From an uncultured Bacteroidia bacterium (GTDB taxonomy: Bacteria; Bacteroidota; Bacteroidia; NS11-12g; UBA955): 64,000 bases of DNA. The notes under the pieces were generated by a model. The model saw only the letters and a list, made by a program, of their open reading frames with translations, ran no database searches and had not been told where the DNA came from. Below, in pieces: positions 17,045 through 28,012 of the stretch; positions within the stretch are counted from its first letter, which is position 1, and the number at the start of each line of letters is the position of its first letter. Where the stretch lies: contig CALSPH010000001.1 of assembly GCA_943788195.1 (NCBI GenBank), positions 1,313,595 to 1,377,594 of the forward strand, in the 5' to 3' direction. The position numbers and the translations under genes are program-made.

Positions 17045-19889
17045 TTGATAAAATCAAACAAAATACTAGGCTTATTAAGCAAAATTGGATTTTGCTTAAT
17101 AATTACTGCGGTAAGTTTTACACAGACTTTTGCTCAAGTTGCTCAAGATTTTACCCTAGACGTATGTGCAACTACCCAGCTTCTTACTTCAGATACCACA
17201 CGTACCATTGTTACCGTTAAATGGAGTAGTACAAGCACAACACCGTATTCTACAGGCTACCGTTATAAAGTTAAAAATAGCTTGTTTTGGAGTTCATTCA
17301 TTGCATTAGGCGTTTCTGATACATGTATTATTGATACAATTGGCACCGGTTCTGAACGAGAATATCAAATTATCGTGGATACTTCAGGTGTTGCTAATGA
17401 CTATTATAAATATGAAAATATTCTTGCTGGTAGGAAAGTGCCTGCCACTATTCAGCATGGTAGATTACTTGTTTTAGTAGATTACTTGTTTTTAATAGAT
17501 AGCGCATATTTGAATGCAATTGATTCAGAATTGGAACTATACAAGATGGATTTAATTGCAGATGGATTTATACCTGTTATAAAATACGTCAATCGTTCAA
17601 CCAATGTTGAAAATATTAAAACATATATTACAGATGAGTACGCCATTACTTCGACACCATTTTTCGGTGTTATTTTATTAGGTAATGTTCCTGTCCCTTA
17701 CTCTGGAGACTACAAAGCTACTGGGTTTTTCCCTCCTGATGGTCATACTACTACAGCGGCTCCACCGAGCCATGAAGGTGCATGGGCAACAGATTTATAC
17801 TATGGAGACATGAGTGTCAGTACATTATGGACGGATACAATTACCAATAATTTGGGTGCACGTGCTGCCAATAATAATATTCCTGGCGATGGTAAATTTG
17901 ACCAAACTGCAATGCCCAGTGCTATAGAAGTTCCTATAGGGCGAGTAGACTTAACTGATTTACCTGCTTTTAGTCAATCGGATACGTTTTTACTTAAACG
18001 CTACTTAACAAAAAACCATAATTATAGAGCCGGTTTAACAAATTATAGATCTCGATTATTACAGGATGATGAATTAGGGTTAATTACAGGCGAACCTTTT
18101 AGGGAATAGTTATCAAATTGCTAATCCGATTTGGGGCGATAGTGTAAGTAAATTGGATTGGAGTTCTCTAACGAGCAATAATTATCAGTGGGCGCAGGGT
18201 TATGGCTATGGTTCTTACACCAGTTGTGTCAACGTTGTCAGCACCACCAACTTTGCTGCCAACTCTTACAATTCAACTTTCACATCACTATTTGGCAGTT
18301 ATTTCGGAGATTTTGACATAAGCAATAACTTACTGAGATCAGCATTGGCTTCAGATGGCGAAATATTAACGAGCGTCTGGAGCGGCAGACCAAAGTGGTA
18401 TTTTCACCAAATGGGTACGGGTAACCCAATCGGTTTAAGTACTTTAATGTCTCAGAATATATGGAATGGATTCTATAGGGTTTATCCTGATGCCCTGTAT
18501 GGCGCAGGTATGGTACACCCATCTTTTCACGGTGATGTTAGCCTAAAGCTCTTTCCGTATGAAACGGTACCGGAATTAGTCATAACACAAGATAGTTGCA
18601 GTAATCGCTTTATCTTATCATGGGATCGTCATACAGATTCAGATGTATTTGAGTATGTTGTGCAACGAACTGAATCCTTGGACAGTAGTTTTTTGGATTT
18701 AGCAATATCCACAACAGACACTTTTTACATAGATAGTTTTCCAAATGCTGGGATGAACTATTATATGGTTCGAGGAATTAAGCCTATAGAAAATTGCAGT
18801 GGGATCCATTATGAATTGAGCCATGGAATCATTGATTCTGCAGAGTATAGAGAGCCCATTGCCTATGCAGGGAATGATACGGCAGTGTGCGAAGCTATGG
18901 AAGTCACCTTAGGAACAAGCTTTGCTTATGATACATTTATTGAATTGAACTGGGCGCCAGGAAATATACTCACCGATAGCACTCTTCAACAACCTACTTG
19001 GACCGTTACCCAGGACCAAGATTTTATTTTAAGTGCTATTGATACAATAACTGGTTGTATCGATTTGGATACTATTTCAATTACGGAGAACCCACTTCCA
19101 TTAGATACCATTAATCCACCATCTATATTTAATACATGCGGTGATACCATTAGTATTGATGCCAGTCATTCGCCAACAGGTAAATCATATCATTGGATAT
19201 TTACAGCAGGATCCCCTGCAACTGCAGGTGGCGTTGGTAGTCATGTGGTAGATTGGACTTTGTCAGGCGCATATACAATCTATTTGAGTGTCTATAATCA
19301 AACTACTTTGTGTCTTAAACAAGATTCACTCATTTATAATGTTGCATGTGTGTTACCTGTACAGCTTATCCAGGCAAAGGCCGTTTATCAGACAAATTGT
19401 AATCAAATAAATACCAAATGGGTAACCACGGCTGAATACAATTTACAAGGATATTATTTAGAACTGTACAAGGACCAAAAATTGATAAGTAAAACCTTTG
19501 TTCCGGCAAAGTATGCGCATTCAAGTCAGATTAATACCTATTCCATTAATGCACAAGTTGAACAAGAAGTAAATCGATTTCTATTGACAAACTTGGATAA
19601 CAATGGCACAATTACTGTTTTGGCAGATCAACCGATTGCTTCTCAAAATTGCTTTAGGGATATTGAATTATACCCAAACCCGATAAAAATAAATGATCAT
19701 GCTGAGTTAACGATTCGAAATATCCGAGGCGTAGACGAAATCATAATGTATGATGCATCAGGAGCCCAAGTACTTAAAACCGACCTAACGGGTCAAACAG
19801 AAACAAAAATAAAATCGGTCCAAACCTTGAAGGCGGGGATCTATTTTGTTCAACTTGGGGATAGACGTTTTAAGCTTGTTGTTTATTAG
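17045..19889 (+). CDS. T9SS-exported gingipain/C25-like protein, one frameshift
   Basis: This is a large secreted protein (947 residues when read across the shift). A TTG start gives a signal peptide ([14 protein letters not shown]). The first frame ends at 18109 after GEPF; the second frame continues from there as [15 protein letters not shown] with one extra base near 18097-18101. The central part resembles peptidase C25 (gingipain-like) folds in layout: [15 protein letters not shown], then [10 protein letters not shown] and [10 protein letters not shown], but the catalytic His/Cys pair is not clear to me. An immunoglobulin-like region follows, and the end is a T9SS sorting domain ([11 protein letters not shown], then [17 protein letters not shown]). 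It overlaps the 3' end of prfC by 20 bases, tail to tail. Confidence 0.75.
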
Positions 19890-21462
19890 GCCTAAACTCT
19901 TTAGTGGTGTTATATATAATTTCGGGATTATTCTGAATTGCCATCTGAAGGGTAAAGGGAGTTTCCGCTAAAAATACTAAGGTGCCATCTTTGTCCCTGG
20001 CAATATTATTTTTGAACTTTACAAATTCTTTAATTTTACTTTCATCCCCCGTCAACCAACAGGCTTTGTGAAAGGCTTTTCGTTCAAAACGGCAGGAAGC
20101 CCCATATTCATTGGTTAAACGATACTGAATTACTTCAAATTGCAATTCACCAACGGTACCAATAATTTTTCGATTACCCGGCTCTATTCTAAATAACTGC
20201 GCAACCCCTTCATCTGTTAATTGCTCAATTCCTTTTTCCAATTGCTTGCTTTTCATCGGGTCTAGGTTGACTAATTCTTGAAATATTTCTGGAGAAAAAC
20301 TCGGTATTCCAATAAAGTTGAGCTCTTCTCCCTCCGTAAGACTATCGCCAATTTTAAAGGAACCGGTGTCGTATAATCCAACTACATCTCCGGGATAGGA
20401 TTGTTCTACCACTTTCTTGTCTTGGGCAAGGAACGTATACGGATTAGCAAAACGCAATTTTTTCCCGAGCCTTGTATGATAGTAGAATTTGTTTCTTTCA
20501 AAAATACCTGAGCAAATTCTAAAGAAAGCAATTCTATCCCGATGATTTGGGTCTAGGTTAGCATGAATTTTAAAAATAAATCCACTCAGCTTTTTCTCCT
20601 CAGGTAAGACTTTTCGTTCTTCAGTCACTCGAAACTGAGGTTTTGGAGCAATTTGAATGAAGGTCTCCAGTAATTCTTGTATACCAAAATTATTCAATGC
20701 GCTTCCAAAAAATACGGGTGCAATTTGGGCTTTTCTATATGCCTCTTCGTCCAGTGTTTCGTAAACACCCTCAATGAGCTCAACATTATCTCGCAATTGT
20801 TTGGCATCTGATTCACCTACGTTTCTAGCCAAGGCATCGCTTTCTAAATCTTCAATTGCCACATACTCATCTTGAATACTGGTTTTATTGGCAGCAAATA
20901 AATTCAGATCTTTCTTTACAAGGTTATAAACCCCTTTAAAATCAGAGCCCATGTTAATTGGCCATGTAAGTGGCCTTACATCGATATTTAATTTTTCTTC
21001 CAATTCATCCAATAGGTCGAAAGGGTCTTTACCATCTCGATCCATCTTATTGACAAATACAATAACCGGGGTATCTCGCATCCTACAAACTTCCATAAGT
21101 TTTTCAGTTTGTGATTCGACTCCTTTTACACAATCAATTACTAGAATGACACTATCCACTGCAGTAAGGGTTCTAAACGTGTCCTCGGCAAAATCTTTGT
21201 GCCCAGGTGTATCCAAAATATTGATCAATGTATTTAGATATTCAAAAGACATCACCGAAGTTGCCACAGAAATTCCTCTTTGCCGTTCTATCTCCATAAA
21301 ATCACTAGTGGCAGTCTTCTTTATTTTGTTGGATTTAACTGCACCAGCAGTTTGAATAGCCCCTCCAAAAAGCAATAATTTCTCCGTTAATGTTGTTTTA
21401 CCCGCATCTGGGTGGCTAATTATTGCAAATGTTCGCCTCTTACTGATCTCTTTTTCTAGCAT
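19870..21462 (-). CDS. prfC: peptide chain release factor 3
   Basis: This is the translational GTPase that recycles RF1/RF2 from the ribosome. The 530-residue protein has the G1 loop [12 protein letters not shown] (near 17-28), the switch region [13 protein letters not shown]3 [12 protein letters not shown] and G4 NKMDR, then the beta-barrel domains and the RF3 C-terminal domain. The length is normal. A TACTTTTG -7 element is just upstream (21482-21475 on the minus strand). It converges with the C25-like gene, and their ends overlap by 20 bases. Confidence 0.97.
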   Translation of the reverse strand: MLEKEISKRRTFAIISHPDAGKTTLTEKLLLFGGAIQTAGAVKSNKIKKTATSDFMEIERQRGISVATSVMSFEYLNTLINILDTPGHKDFAEDTFRTLTAVDSVILVIDCVKGVESQTEKLMEVCRMRDTPVIVFVNKMDRDGKDPFDLLDELEEKLNIDVRPLTWPINMGSDFKGVYNLVKKDLNLFAANKTSIQDEYVAIEDLESDALARNVGESDAKQLRDNVELIEGVYETLDEEAYRKAQIAPVFFGSALNNFGIQELLETFIQIAPKPQFRVTEERKVLPEEKKLSGFIFKIHANLDPNHRDRIAFFRICSGIFERNKFYYHTRLGKKLRFANPYTFLAQDKKVVEQSYPGDVVGLYDTGSFKIGDSLTEGEELNFIGIPSFSPEIFQELVNLDPMKSKQLEKGIEQLTDEGVAQLFRIEPGNRKIIGTVGELQFEVIQYRLTNEYGASCRFERKAFHKACWLTGDESKIKEFVKFKNNIARDKDGTLVFLAETPFTLQMAIQNNPEIIYNTTKEFRPNKQQA

Positions 21463-21474
21463 CTTCTAATCTTG

Positions 21475-21482
21475 CAAAAGTA
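21475..21482 (-). promoter_or_regulatory. Bacteroidota -7 element, prfC
   Basis: Minus-strand TACTTTTG, an exact TAnnTTTG match, ends 12 bases before the prfC ATG, which suggests a leader of only a few bases. Confidence 0.6.
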
Positions 21483-21561
21483 AGTTTAATACCCAATATT
21501 TAAAATGACATTTCTCTGACCTCAAAAGGATATTCTTGCATTCAAAAATGACTGATTGCCC

Positions 21562-21569
21562 TATTTTTG
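21562..21569 (+). promoter_or_regulatory. Bacteroidota promoter, T9SS cargo gene
   Basis: TATTTTTG matches TAnnTTTG, with TTG at 21536-21538 about 23 bases upstream; the ATG follows at 21586. Confidence 0.55.
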
Positions 21570-21585
21570 CAACAAAAATATTATT

Positions 21586-22674
21586 ATGAAAAGAATACTA
21601 CTAATAGCGACTGTTGTTTTATTCAGTCTGTCTGCTAAAGCGCAGGTAACCATTACAAAATTCTCATTAATTACTGCAGGTCATGAATTTATTCAATTTC
21701 ATGACAGCAATAAAATTGCTATCAAACAGGGTGGGATGGGAGAATTGACATGGGACTTTAAAAATTTAGCCAAAGTGGATAGTACAGTTTCTGTTGCAAA
21801 AAATGCAGGTTGGAATCCTTCGATAAGTGCCTTGTCTCCAAAAAGCAACATTATTCTTCAAGTTAAAGGTGAGCAGGATTACACCTTTTTGAATGTGAAT
21901 GATACTTCGGTAATATTCGAAGCGAGTGCCAAAGATACCGGCACTGGACCATTAGAAGTTACTGACCATGGTTTTCATTTCTTGCGCTTTCCTATAACCC
22001 ATGATACTACTCAATTTAATGATACCGTTTTATTGTCTGTCGAACTTACCTATTTAGGAATTGTTCCAGGACCTGGAGCACCTAGAATTGATTCAGTTCG
22101 GGTTGAAGAATATATTGCTCAAGAATTTAGAGCAGTTGGGCATGGAAAAATAGAATTTCCAAATTCTACATTCCCTGATTTGTTAATGGTAGAAAATATT
22201 AATGTAATCTATTCATTGGTACACGCGCAAATTGGAGGTCGTTGGACAGCAATATCATCCAATTACGCAAGTCAGTTGGGTTATAACGTAGGAGGAGATT
22301 CTTCCTACAGACACATGTGGTGGTCAGATGATAATGGCAAAGGTTTGCCTGTGGTTCAATATGAATATGACAATGGAGACACCGAGGCAAGTGGAACGGA
22401 TTTTATTCCTGCAAAAGCAGAGTTATCTTTACTTAATACTGCCACACAAGTAAGAGTAACCGTTTTCCCTAATCCATCTTCTGATAAGATTCATTTTGAT
22501 GGGGTATTGAACACGAATTCAGTGGTTGATATATATTCAATTAACGGAGCTCTTATATTAAGCACACAATTGGTGAATGGAGTTTTGGATGTAACTGAAT
22601 TAACAGCTGGCAACTATGTGATCCTTGTGAAAAACGGTAACGATGTAGTTTCTACAGAAATCACTAAAGAATAG
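21586..22674 (+). CDS. T9SS C-terminal-domain secreted protein
   Basis: This is an exported protein of 362 residues with unknown function. An upstream in-frame start exists at 21556, but ATG 21586 follows the promoter and gives the signal peptide MKRILLIATVVLFSLSAKAQ. The body is beta-rich without a recognised enzyme motif. The last 75 residues form a type IX sorting domain: VRVTVFPNPSSDKIHF, VVDIYSINGALI, and LTAGNYVILVKNG. It should be exported through the T9SS and cleaved or lipid-anchored at the surface. A strong bidirectional terminator lies directly downstream. Confidence 0.85.
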   Translation: MKRILLIATVVLFSLSAKAQVTITKFSLITAGHEFIQFHDSNKIAIKQGGMGELTWDFKNLAKVDSTVSVAKNAGWNPSISALSPKSNIILQVKGEQDYTFLNVNDTSVIFEASAKDTGTGPLEVTDHGFHFLRFPITHDTTQFNDTVLLSVELTYLGIVPGPGAPRIDSVRVEEYIAQEFRAVGHGKIEFPNSTFPDLLMVENINVIYSLVHAQIGGRWTAISSNYASQLGYNVGGDSSYRHMWWSDDNGKGLPVVQYEYDNGDTEASGTDFIPAKAELSLLNTATQVRVTVFPNPSSDKIHFDGVLNTNSVVDIYSINGALILSTQLVNGVLDVTELTAGNYVILVKNGNDVVSTEITKE

Positions 22675-22694
22675 TTAGAAAATAAAACAATAAC

Positions 22695-22727
22695 AAAAAA
22701 GTCTGATCAATTGATCAGACTTTTTTT
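22695..22727. terminator. bidirectional intrinsic terminator
   Basis: A perfect palindrome, GTCTGATCAA followed by its exact reverse complement, is flanked by six A on the left and seven T on the right. It sits between two convergent genes (the T9SS cargo gene and panB) and should stop transcription from both sides. Confidence 0.85.
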
Positions 22728-22745
22728 GTGTAATTAAAAATACAA

Positions 22746-23564
22746 TTAATATTGTTCATTTTCATTTGGGAAATCAACCGATTTAACATCGCCAATATAT
22801 CGCTCTACTGCACCCTTCATGTCTTCATATAAATTCAAATATCTTCGAATGAAACGCGGATTAAAGTCTTTATTAATGCCTAACATATCATGTAATACAA
22901 GTACTTGGCCATCCACTTCATTTCCAGCTCCGATACCAATGATAGGAATAGCTAAATTCTCAGCTACTTTCTTAGCCAATCCAGCTGGAATTTTTTCGAG
23001 TACAATTGCGAAACAACCCGTTTTTTCTAATAGTTTGGCGTCTTCTATTAATTTTTGAGCTTCCATGTCTTCAGTAGCTCGAACTGCATAGGTCCCGAAT
23101 TTATATATGGATTGTGGTGTTAAGCCCAAATGGCCCATTACAGGTACGCCTGCAGTTAGTATGCGCTGGATACTCTCAATTACCTCAACACCTCCTTCAA
23201 GCTTAACAGCATGCGCCCCAGACTCTTTCATGATACGTATTGCGCTGTCCAACGCTGTTTTACTATTTCCCTGATAGCTCCCAAATGGAAGATCAGCCAC
23301 TATTAAAGAGCGTTTAATGGCTCGAACCACACTACTTGCATGGTAAATCATTTGATCTAGCGTAATTGGCAAAGTTGTTTCGTGACCAGCCATCACATTA
23401 CTAGCCGAATCACCAACCAGAATAACATCCATTCCCGCAGCATCTACAATACGTGCCATAGAATAATCATAGGCGGTTAACATACTTATTTTTACTCCAG
23501 CATCCTTCATTTCTTGAAGTGTATGAGTAGTTACCTTAGGTAGTTGGGTAAAGTCCTTTGTCAT
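22746..23564 (-). CDS. panB: 3-methyl-2-oxobutanoate hydroxymethyltransferase
   Basis: This cytoplasmic enzyme makes ketopantoate from 2-oxoisovalerate and methylene-THF, the first step of pantothenate synthesis. The 272-residue TIM-barrel protein has the typical [19 protein letters not shown] (around 29-47), [18 protein letters not shown] with metal ligands, [28 protein letters not shown] and [20 protein letters not shown]. It starts 11 bases after the stop of the coiled-coil secreted protein upstream, so it is probably transcribed from that gene's promoter. No other pan gene is in the window. Confidence 0.97.
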   Translation of the reverse strand: MTKDFTQLPKVTTHTLQEMKDAGVKISMLTAYDYSMARIVDAAGMDVILVGDSASNVMAGHETTLPITLDQMIYHASSVVRAIKRSLIVADLPFGSYQGNSKTALDSAIRIMKESGAHAVKLEGGVEVIESIQRILTAGVPVMGHLGLTPQSIYKFGTYAVRATEDMEAQKLIEDAKLLEKTGCFAIVLEKIPAGLAKKVAENLAIPIIGIGAGNEVDGQVLVLHDMLGINKDFNPRFIRRYLNLYEDMKGAVERYIGDVKSVDFPNENEQY

Positions 23565-23575
23565 AATAAAATTAT

Positions 23576-24847
23576 TTAACCTTGCTTAATTTCAGGTAGA
23601 TTGTCCCAGATTTTTAGGTGCAAAGGTTGGTGTTTGTTCATGGGCGTTTGTGGTAAAATGAAACCTTGCCCTTTGATTCGAAGCGTATCAATTATATGTG
23701 TACTGTCGCTTTTAAGCTTTTTGTTCATCCAATCCATTTGTCGAATCAGAAATTGAATTTGGTTGTTAAGCTGATTTATTTTTTGCTGTAGTTCCTTATT
23801 ATTATTCAACTCAGCACTTAAATTAATCTTATCTTGTTCATGAATCAGTTTACTTGAATCCAATTGTCGAGTCAATTCAATTTTGTCAGTTCTAAGAATT
23901 TGTACCATTTTACTCAAAGCCAAAATGGTTTCACCTTCGGGTGCATTTACAATTGAATTTTTAAAGTAGTTTAAAGAGCTGTTATCTTTATTCAAACTAT
24001 CTATTATTTGATTTAGGCCGTTTATATTGCCTTGTAATTGGTCATTGGTGTTTTGAAGTGCTTTATTCTCAGCAATATTCTTTGAATCATTTAGGCGCAT
24101 GCCCTTTAAACGATCAATTTCATTTTGTTGTAGCTTAATTTTAGTTACTAAATCTTGCATCATTTTCTCGTTAGAGCCGTCCATTTTTTCAGGATTATCA
24201 TTGAGCAATTGTTGTGATTCTACTTTAAGAACAAAACTGTAATAGTAGGCATGAGAATTCGGGCCAATATAAAGGCCAATTTTCCCGCCTTCATTGCTCA
24301 ATTCTGTAAAAGTATAAATGAAATTATCATTGAAATACACATCGTATTTTTTACGATGAGTCAATATTCGAATAATGTTATTCTTTTTTGCAACTTTCTG
24401 CTTGTCTTTTACCCAACCATCTTCTTGCGCATTGGTATAATAAGTGGTGCCATTTTCTGAAATATTTGAAATGCGATAACTTCGATCATTCCGCAGTTCA
24501 AAAAGAATTCCAGTGCCATTCTCCTGGTTTGAATTAAGTAGAATTCCTGCAGTACTGTTCTTTTGGTTGTTTTTTGTGAAAGCGAGATTGAGTAAAACCT
24601 CGTATGCTTTAGGCTCATTGTCTACACTTGGAAAAATGTAATTGCCCGACTCATAATTAATCCTACGCATTTCATAATGACCAGGTTGAGAAAGGGCGAT
24701 ATTTTCGGTATTAAATATTTGAGGCCAAGTTTTATTAATGGACTCAAAATTTTCTTCTATCACCGTATGGTCAAAAACAGTTGTAATTTGCTGTCCGTTG
24801 GTAAATTTAGAAGCAATAAGACAGAATATAACAAATAAATATTTCAT
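23576..24847 (-). CDS. secreted coiled-coil protein with LamG-like domain
   Basis: I do not recognise a named family. A longer frame begins at 24955, but the ATG at 24847 gives a good signal peptide ([20 protein letters not shown]) and follows a -7 element at 24881-24874. Residues about 25-210 look like a concanavalin/LamG-type jelly roll ([43 protein letters not shown]). Residues about 215-380 are rich in Q, N, L and K with heptad spacing, a long coiled coil. The 423-residue protein could be an envelope scaffold. It precedes panB by 11 bases, an unusual partner for a biosynthetic gene. Confidence 0.7.
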   Translation of the reverse strand: MKYLFVIFCLIASKFTNGQQITTVFDHTVIEENFESINKTWPQIFNTENIALSQPGHYEMRRINYESGNYIFPSVDNEPKAYEVLLNLAFTKNNQKNSTAGILLNSNQENGTGILFELRNDRSYRISNISENGTTYYTNAQEDGWVKDKQKVAKKNNIIRILTHRKKYDVYFNDNFIYTFTELSNEGGKIGLYIGPNSHAYYYSFVLKVESQQLLNDNPEKMDGSNEKMMQDLVTKIKLQQNEIDRLKGMRLNDSKNIAENKALQNTNDQLQGNINGLNQIIDSLNKDNSSLNYFKNSIVNAPEGETILALSKMVQILRTDKIELTRQLDSSKLIHEQDKINLSAELNNNKELQQKINQLNNQIQFLIRQMDWMNKKLKSDSTHIIDTLRIKGQGFILPQTPMNKHQPLHLKIWDNLPEIKQG

Positions 24848-24873
24848 ATTTGCGTTTAGCAATTTAGTGCCTG

Positions 24874-24881
24874 CAAAGGTA
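24874..24881 (-). promoter_or_regulatory. Bacteroidota -7 element, coiled-coil protein/panB unit
   Basis: Minus-strand TACCTTTG is an exact TAnnTTTG match 26 bases before ATG 24847. It supports that start over the longer frame. Confidence 0.55.
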
Positions 24882-24893
24882 TAAAGAATAAAC

Positions 24894-25892
24894 TTGAAAA
24901 TCATTATTGAACATACCCTCACCAAATTTCTTGCCTTTGTCATTATGCTGGTCACTTTTAGCAGCTGTGATAATGATTTACAAGTAAATGCGGACTACAA
25001 AGAAACCATTGTAATCTTTGGTCTTTTGGACCCAAATCAACCGAAGCAGTTCATTAAAATTAATAAGGCATTTTTAACCAATGAGCAATCAGTTGCTGCT
25101 GTCGCCCAAATTGAGGATAGTATATACTTCTCAGATTTAAAAGCCGAGTTGATTGAAGAGCAAACAGGTCGGATTATTCCGCTTACTGCAGAAAATATTG
25201 GCAATAAGAAACCAGGTATATTTTTGGCTGAGCCCAATTATATGTATACCACAACAGAACCCATTATAGCTCGAAATTCATATCAAATCCATGTGGAGAA
25301 TCTCAAAACAGGATTAAAAGCAGATTCTAGAACAGAGGTTGTTGATAATGCAGTAATTTTTGGACCCGCCAATGCCTTTGATACGGATTTTACCATTTCA
25401 AATACATCCACTTCAGTTATTGGGATTAATTTAATAGCTGGTAACGATGCCCGTTTATATGATGTAATATTGGATTTTGATTACGAAGAATTTAATGAGT
25501 TTGATACGGCCAATAAAACTCAAAAACGGATTACTTGGAAAATCATGGATTCGAAAAGTGCTACAGATCGAAGTTCAATTAAATCCAGTTTATCTACAAA
25601 ACTCTTTTTTGACTTGCTCACAGCGCAAATCGATGTTCGAAAAGATTTGGTTAGAAGAGCCAAAGGTTTTCAAGTAACCTACATTGGAGGGGGAGAAGAA
25701 CTAGGAAACTACATATCAGTAACTAGACCATCAATAGGTATTGTGCAAAAGCAAAGCGAATACACGAATATTCGCAACGGGCTAGGCATATTCTCAAGCA
25801 GAAATGTTATGATTACGCGTTACTTAAGTCCGAGTCCAATAACAATAAGTACGCTGACAACCACACCTGCTACGTCAGCCTTGGGTTTCTAA
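24894..25892 (+). CDS. DUF4249-like lipoprotein
   Basis: This is a lipoprotein of 332 residues. The start is TTG at 24894, because a stop lies just upstream in frame and no earlier ATG exists; the signal peptide ends in MLVTFSSC with the lipidated Cys around residue 26. The body resembles DUF4249-type Bacteroidota outer-membrane lipoproteins: a beta-rich N-terminal half (ETIVIFGLLDPNQPKQFIKI), then a second domain ending in YTNIRNGLGIFSSRNV. No function is known for the family. Divergent from the coiled-coil gene; the two starts are 46 bases apart. Confidence 0.6.
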   Translation: MKIIIEHTLTKFLAFVIMLVTFSSCDNDLQVNADYKETIVIFGLLDPNQPKQFIKINKAFLTNEQSVAAVAQIEDSIYFSDLKAELIEEQTGRIIPLTAENIGNKKPGIFLAEPNYMYTTTEPIIARNSYQIHVENLKTGLKADSRTEVVDNAVIFGPANAFDTDFTISNTSTSVIGINLIAGNDARLYDVILDFDYEEFNEFDTANKTQKRITWKIMDSKSATDRSSIKSSLSTKLFFDLLTAQIDVRKDLVRRAKGFQVTYIGGGEELGNYISVTRPSIGIVQKQSEYTNIRNGLGIFSSRNVMITRYLSPSPITISTLTTTPATSALGF

Positions 25893-25926
25893 ACCTGTCA
25901 TTACTACGTCTCTTTTATACGTAAAA

Positions 25927-25941
25927 CTGACAATAAGTCAG
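25927..25941 (+). promoter_or_regulatory. palindrome upstream of dnaK (possible heat-shock operator)
   Basis: CTGAC-AATAA-GTCAG is a perfect inverted repeat 77 bases before the dnaK ATG, followed by TTTGGCAACTT. Position in front of a chaperone gene suggests a regulatory site. I cannot assign the regulator. Confidence 0.4.
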
Positions 25942-26017
25942 AAAGTTTGGCAACTTAAGCCTAAAACTCAGCTTGGTATTCTAATTGATAGTGTTTAATC
26001 AAAACAATTATAATACA

Positions 26018-27928
26018 ATGAGCAAAATAATCGGAATAGATTTAGGGACAACAAATTCATGTGTTGCCGTAATGGAAGGTAATGAGCCTGTCGTTATTAC
26101 AAATAGCGAAGGAAAAAGAACCACACCTTCTATTGTCGCTTTTTTGAAAGACGGAGAACGCAAAGTAGGAGATCCTGCAAAAAGACAGGCAATTACAAAC
26201 CCAGAAAAAACCATATCATCTATCAAGAGATTTATGGGTAACACGTTTGATCAAGTTCAGGCGGAAGTGAAACGTGTTCCTTACAAAGTAGTTAAGGGAG
26301 ATAATAATACACCACGTGTTAAAATAGATGATCGTCTATTTACACCACAAGAAATCAGTGCAATGGTTCTTCAAAAGATGAAGAAAACGGCAGAAGACTT
26401 TTTAGGACAAGAGGTAAAAGAAGCGGTTATTACTGTGCCTGCTTATTTTAATGATGGGCAGAGGCAAGCAACCAAAGAAGCTGGAGAGATCGCTGGATTA
26501 AAAGTGCGAAGAATTATTAATGAGCCAACCGCAGCAGCATTGGCTTATGGATTAGAAAAGAAAGGACAAGATATCAAGATAGCTGTTTTTGATTGCGGTG
26601 GTGGAACACATGATGTTTCTATCCTCGAATTAGGAGATGGTGTGTTTGAAGTAAAGTCCACAGACGGAGATACCCATTTAGGAGGGGATGATTTTGACCA
26701 ACGTATCATCGATTGGTTGGTTAAGGAATTCAAGGATGAAAATGGTGGCTTAGACTTAACCAAAGATCCTATGGCTCTACAACGTTTAAAAGAAGCTGCA
26801 GAGAAAGCAAAAATTGAATTGTCAAGTTCAAATAATTCGGAAATCAACTTGCCTTACATAATGCCTGTAGATGGTGTACCAAAACACTTAGTGAGAAGTT
26901 TAAGTAAAGCTAAATTTGAACAATTGGTAGATGATTTGGTACAACGTACTATTAATCCATGCAAAACAGCATTAAAAAATGCAGACATGACTGCTTCTGA
27001 TATAGATGAAATCATCTTAGTTGGAGGTTCAACTCGTATACCTGCGGTTCAAGAAGCGGTTCAGAAATTCTTTGGCAAAGCACCAAGTAAAGGCGTTAAT
27101 CCAGATGAAGTTGTTGCAATTGGTGCAGCAATTCAAGGGGGCGTGTTAACGGGTGAGGTTAAAGATGTACTCTTATTAGATGTAACTCCATTGTCATTGG
27201 GAATTGAAACCATGGGAGGTGTATTTACTAAATTAATCGAAGCGAATACAACAATACCTTCTAAGAAAAGCGAAGTCTTCTCTACTGCATCAGAAAATCA
27301 GCCATCTGTACAAATTCATGTGTTGCAAGGCGAACGTCCAATGGCTAAGGATAACAAAGCAATTGGAATGTTTACGTTGGATGGTATACCACCTGCGCCA
27401 AGAGGAGTGCCGCAAGTTGAAGTAACCTTTGATATTGATGCAAATGGAATTATGAATGTGAGTGCCAAGGATAAAGGTACTGGTAAAGAGCAAAAAATCA
27501 CCATTGAGTCAAGTAGTGGTTTAAGTGACGCTGAAATTGAAAAAATGAAACAAGAAGCTGAAGCAAATGCTGAAGCGGATAATAAAGCCAAAGAGGAAAT
27601 TGAAAAACTCAATGGAGCTGATTCTATGATTTTTTCAACTGAAAAGCAGATGAAAGAATACGGAGAGAAGATTCCTGAAGAAAAGAAAAAGGTAATCGAA
27701 GATGCTTTAGCTGAATTGAAAAAAGCTCATGAAGCAAAAGATTTAGCCGCGATTGATACCCATACGGAAGCATTAAACACGGCATGGCAAGCCGCTAGTC
27801 AAGATATTTACCAAGAGCAACAAGGAGAGGCCGGAGCTGAAAATGCTGAAGGTGCCAATGCTGGTGATCCCGGAGCTGCAACAAAAGATAACGTTGAAGA
27901 TGTTGATTTTGAAGAAGTGAAGGAATAA
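26018..27928 (+). CDS. dnaK: molecular chaperone DnaK (Hsp70)
   Basis: DnaK is the ATP-driven Hsp70 chaperone. The ATG at 26018 gives the canonical start [18 protein letters not shown] and a 636-residue protein; a longer in-frame start at 25985 adds a non-conserved extension. The ATPase domain has phosphate-loop sequences IDLGTTN and [13 protein letters not shown], the latter a Bacteroidota variant of DLGGGTFDVS, and LVGGSTRIP. The substrate-binding domain begins after [17 protein letters not shown], and the tail ends in [11 protein letters not shown]. DnaJ and GrpE are not in the window. A strong terminator follows the gene. Confidence 0.98.
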   Translation: MSKIIGIDLGTTNSCVAVMEGNEPVVITNSEGKRTTPSIVAFLKDGERKVGDPAKRQAITNPEKTISSIKRFMGNTFDQVQAEVKRVPYKVVKGDNNTPRVKIDDRLFTPQEISAMVLQKMKKTAEDFLGQEVKEAVITVPAYFNDGQRQATKEAGEIAGLKVRRIINEPTAAALAYGLEKKGQDIKIAVFDCGGGTHDVSILELGDGVFEVKSTDGDTHLGGDDFDQRIIDWLVKEFKDENGGLDLTKDPMALQRLKEAAEKAKIELSSSNNSEINLPYIMPVDGVPKHLVRSLSKAKFEQLVDDLVQRTINPCKTALKNADMTASDIDEIILVGGSTRIPAVQEAVQKFFGKAPSKGVNPDEVVAIGAAIQGGVLTGEVKDVLLLDVTPLSLGIETMGGVFTKLIEANTTIPSKKSEVFSTASENQPSVQIHVLQGERPMAKDNKAIGMFTLDGIPPAPRGVPQVEVTFDIDANGIMNVSAKDKGTGKEQKITIESSSGLSDAEIEKMKQEAEANAEADNKAKEEIEKLNGADSMIFSTEKQMKEYGEKIPEEKKKVIEDALAELKKAHEAKDLAAIDTHTEALNTAWQAASQDIYQEQQGEAGAENAEGANAGDPGAATKDNVEDVDFEEVKE

Positions 27929-27946
27929 GGAAAGCATAACCCAATT

Positions 27947-27987
27947 AAAAGCCCTGCTAAATCTATTAGCCGGGCTTTTTTTATGGT
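27947..27987 (+). terminator. intrinsic terminator after dnaK
   Basis: The stem AAAAGCCC/GGGCTTTT with an inner GCTAA/TTAGC pair and one mismatch is followed by a T run. It lies 18 bases after the dnaK stop. Confidence 0.8.
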
Positions 27988-28012
27988 CTATTCTAGTAAG
28001 TCTTCAATACAG

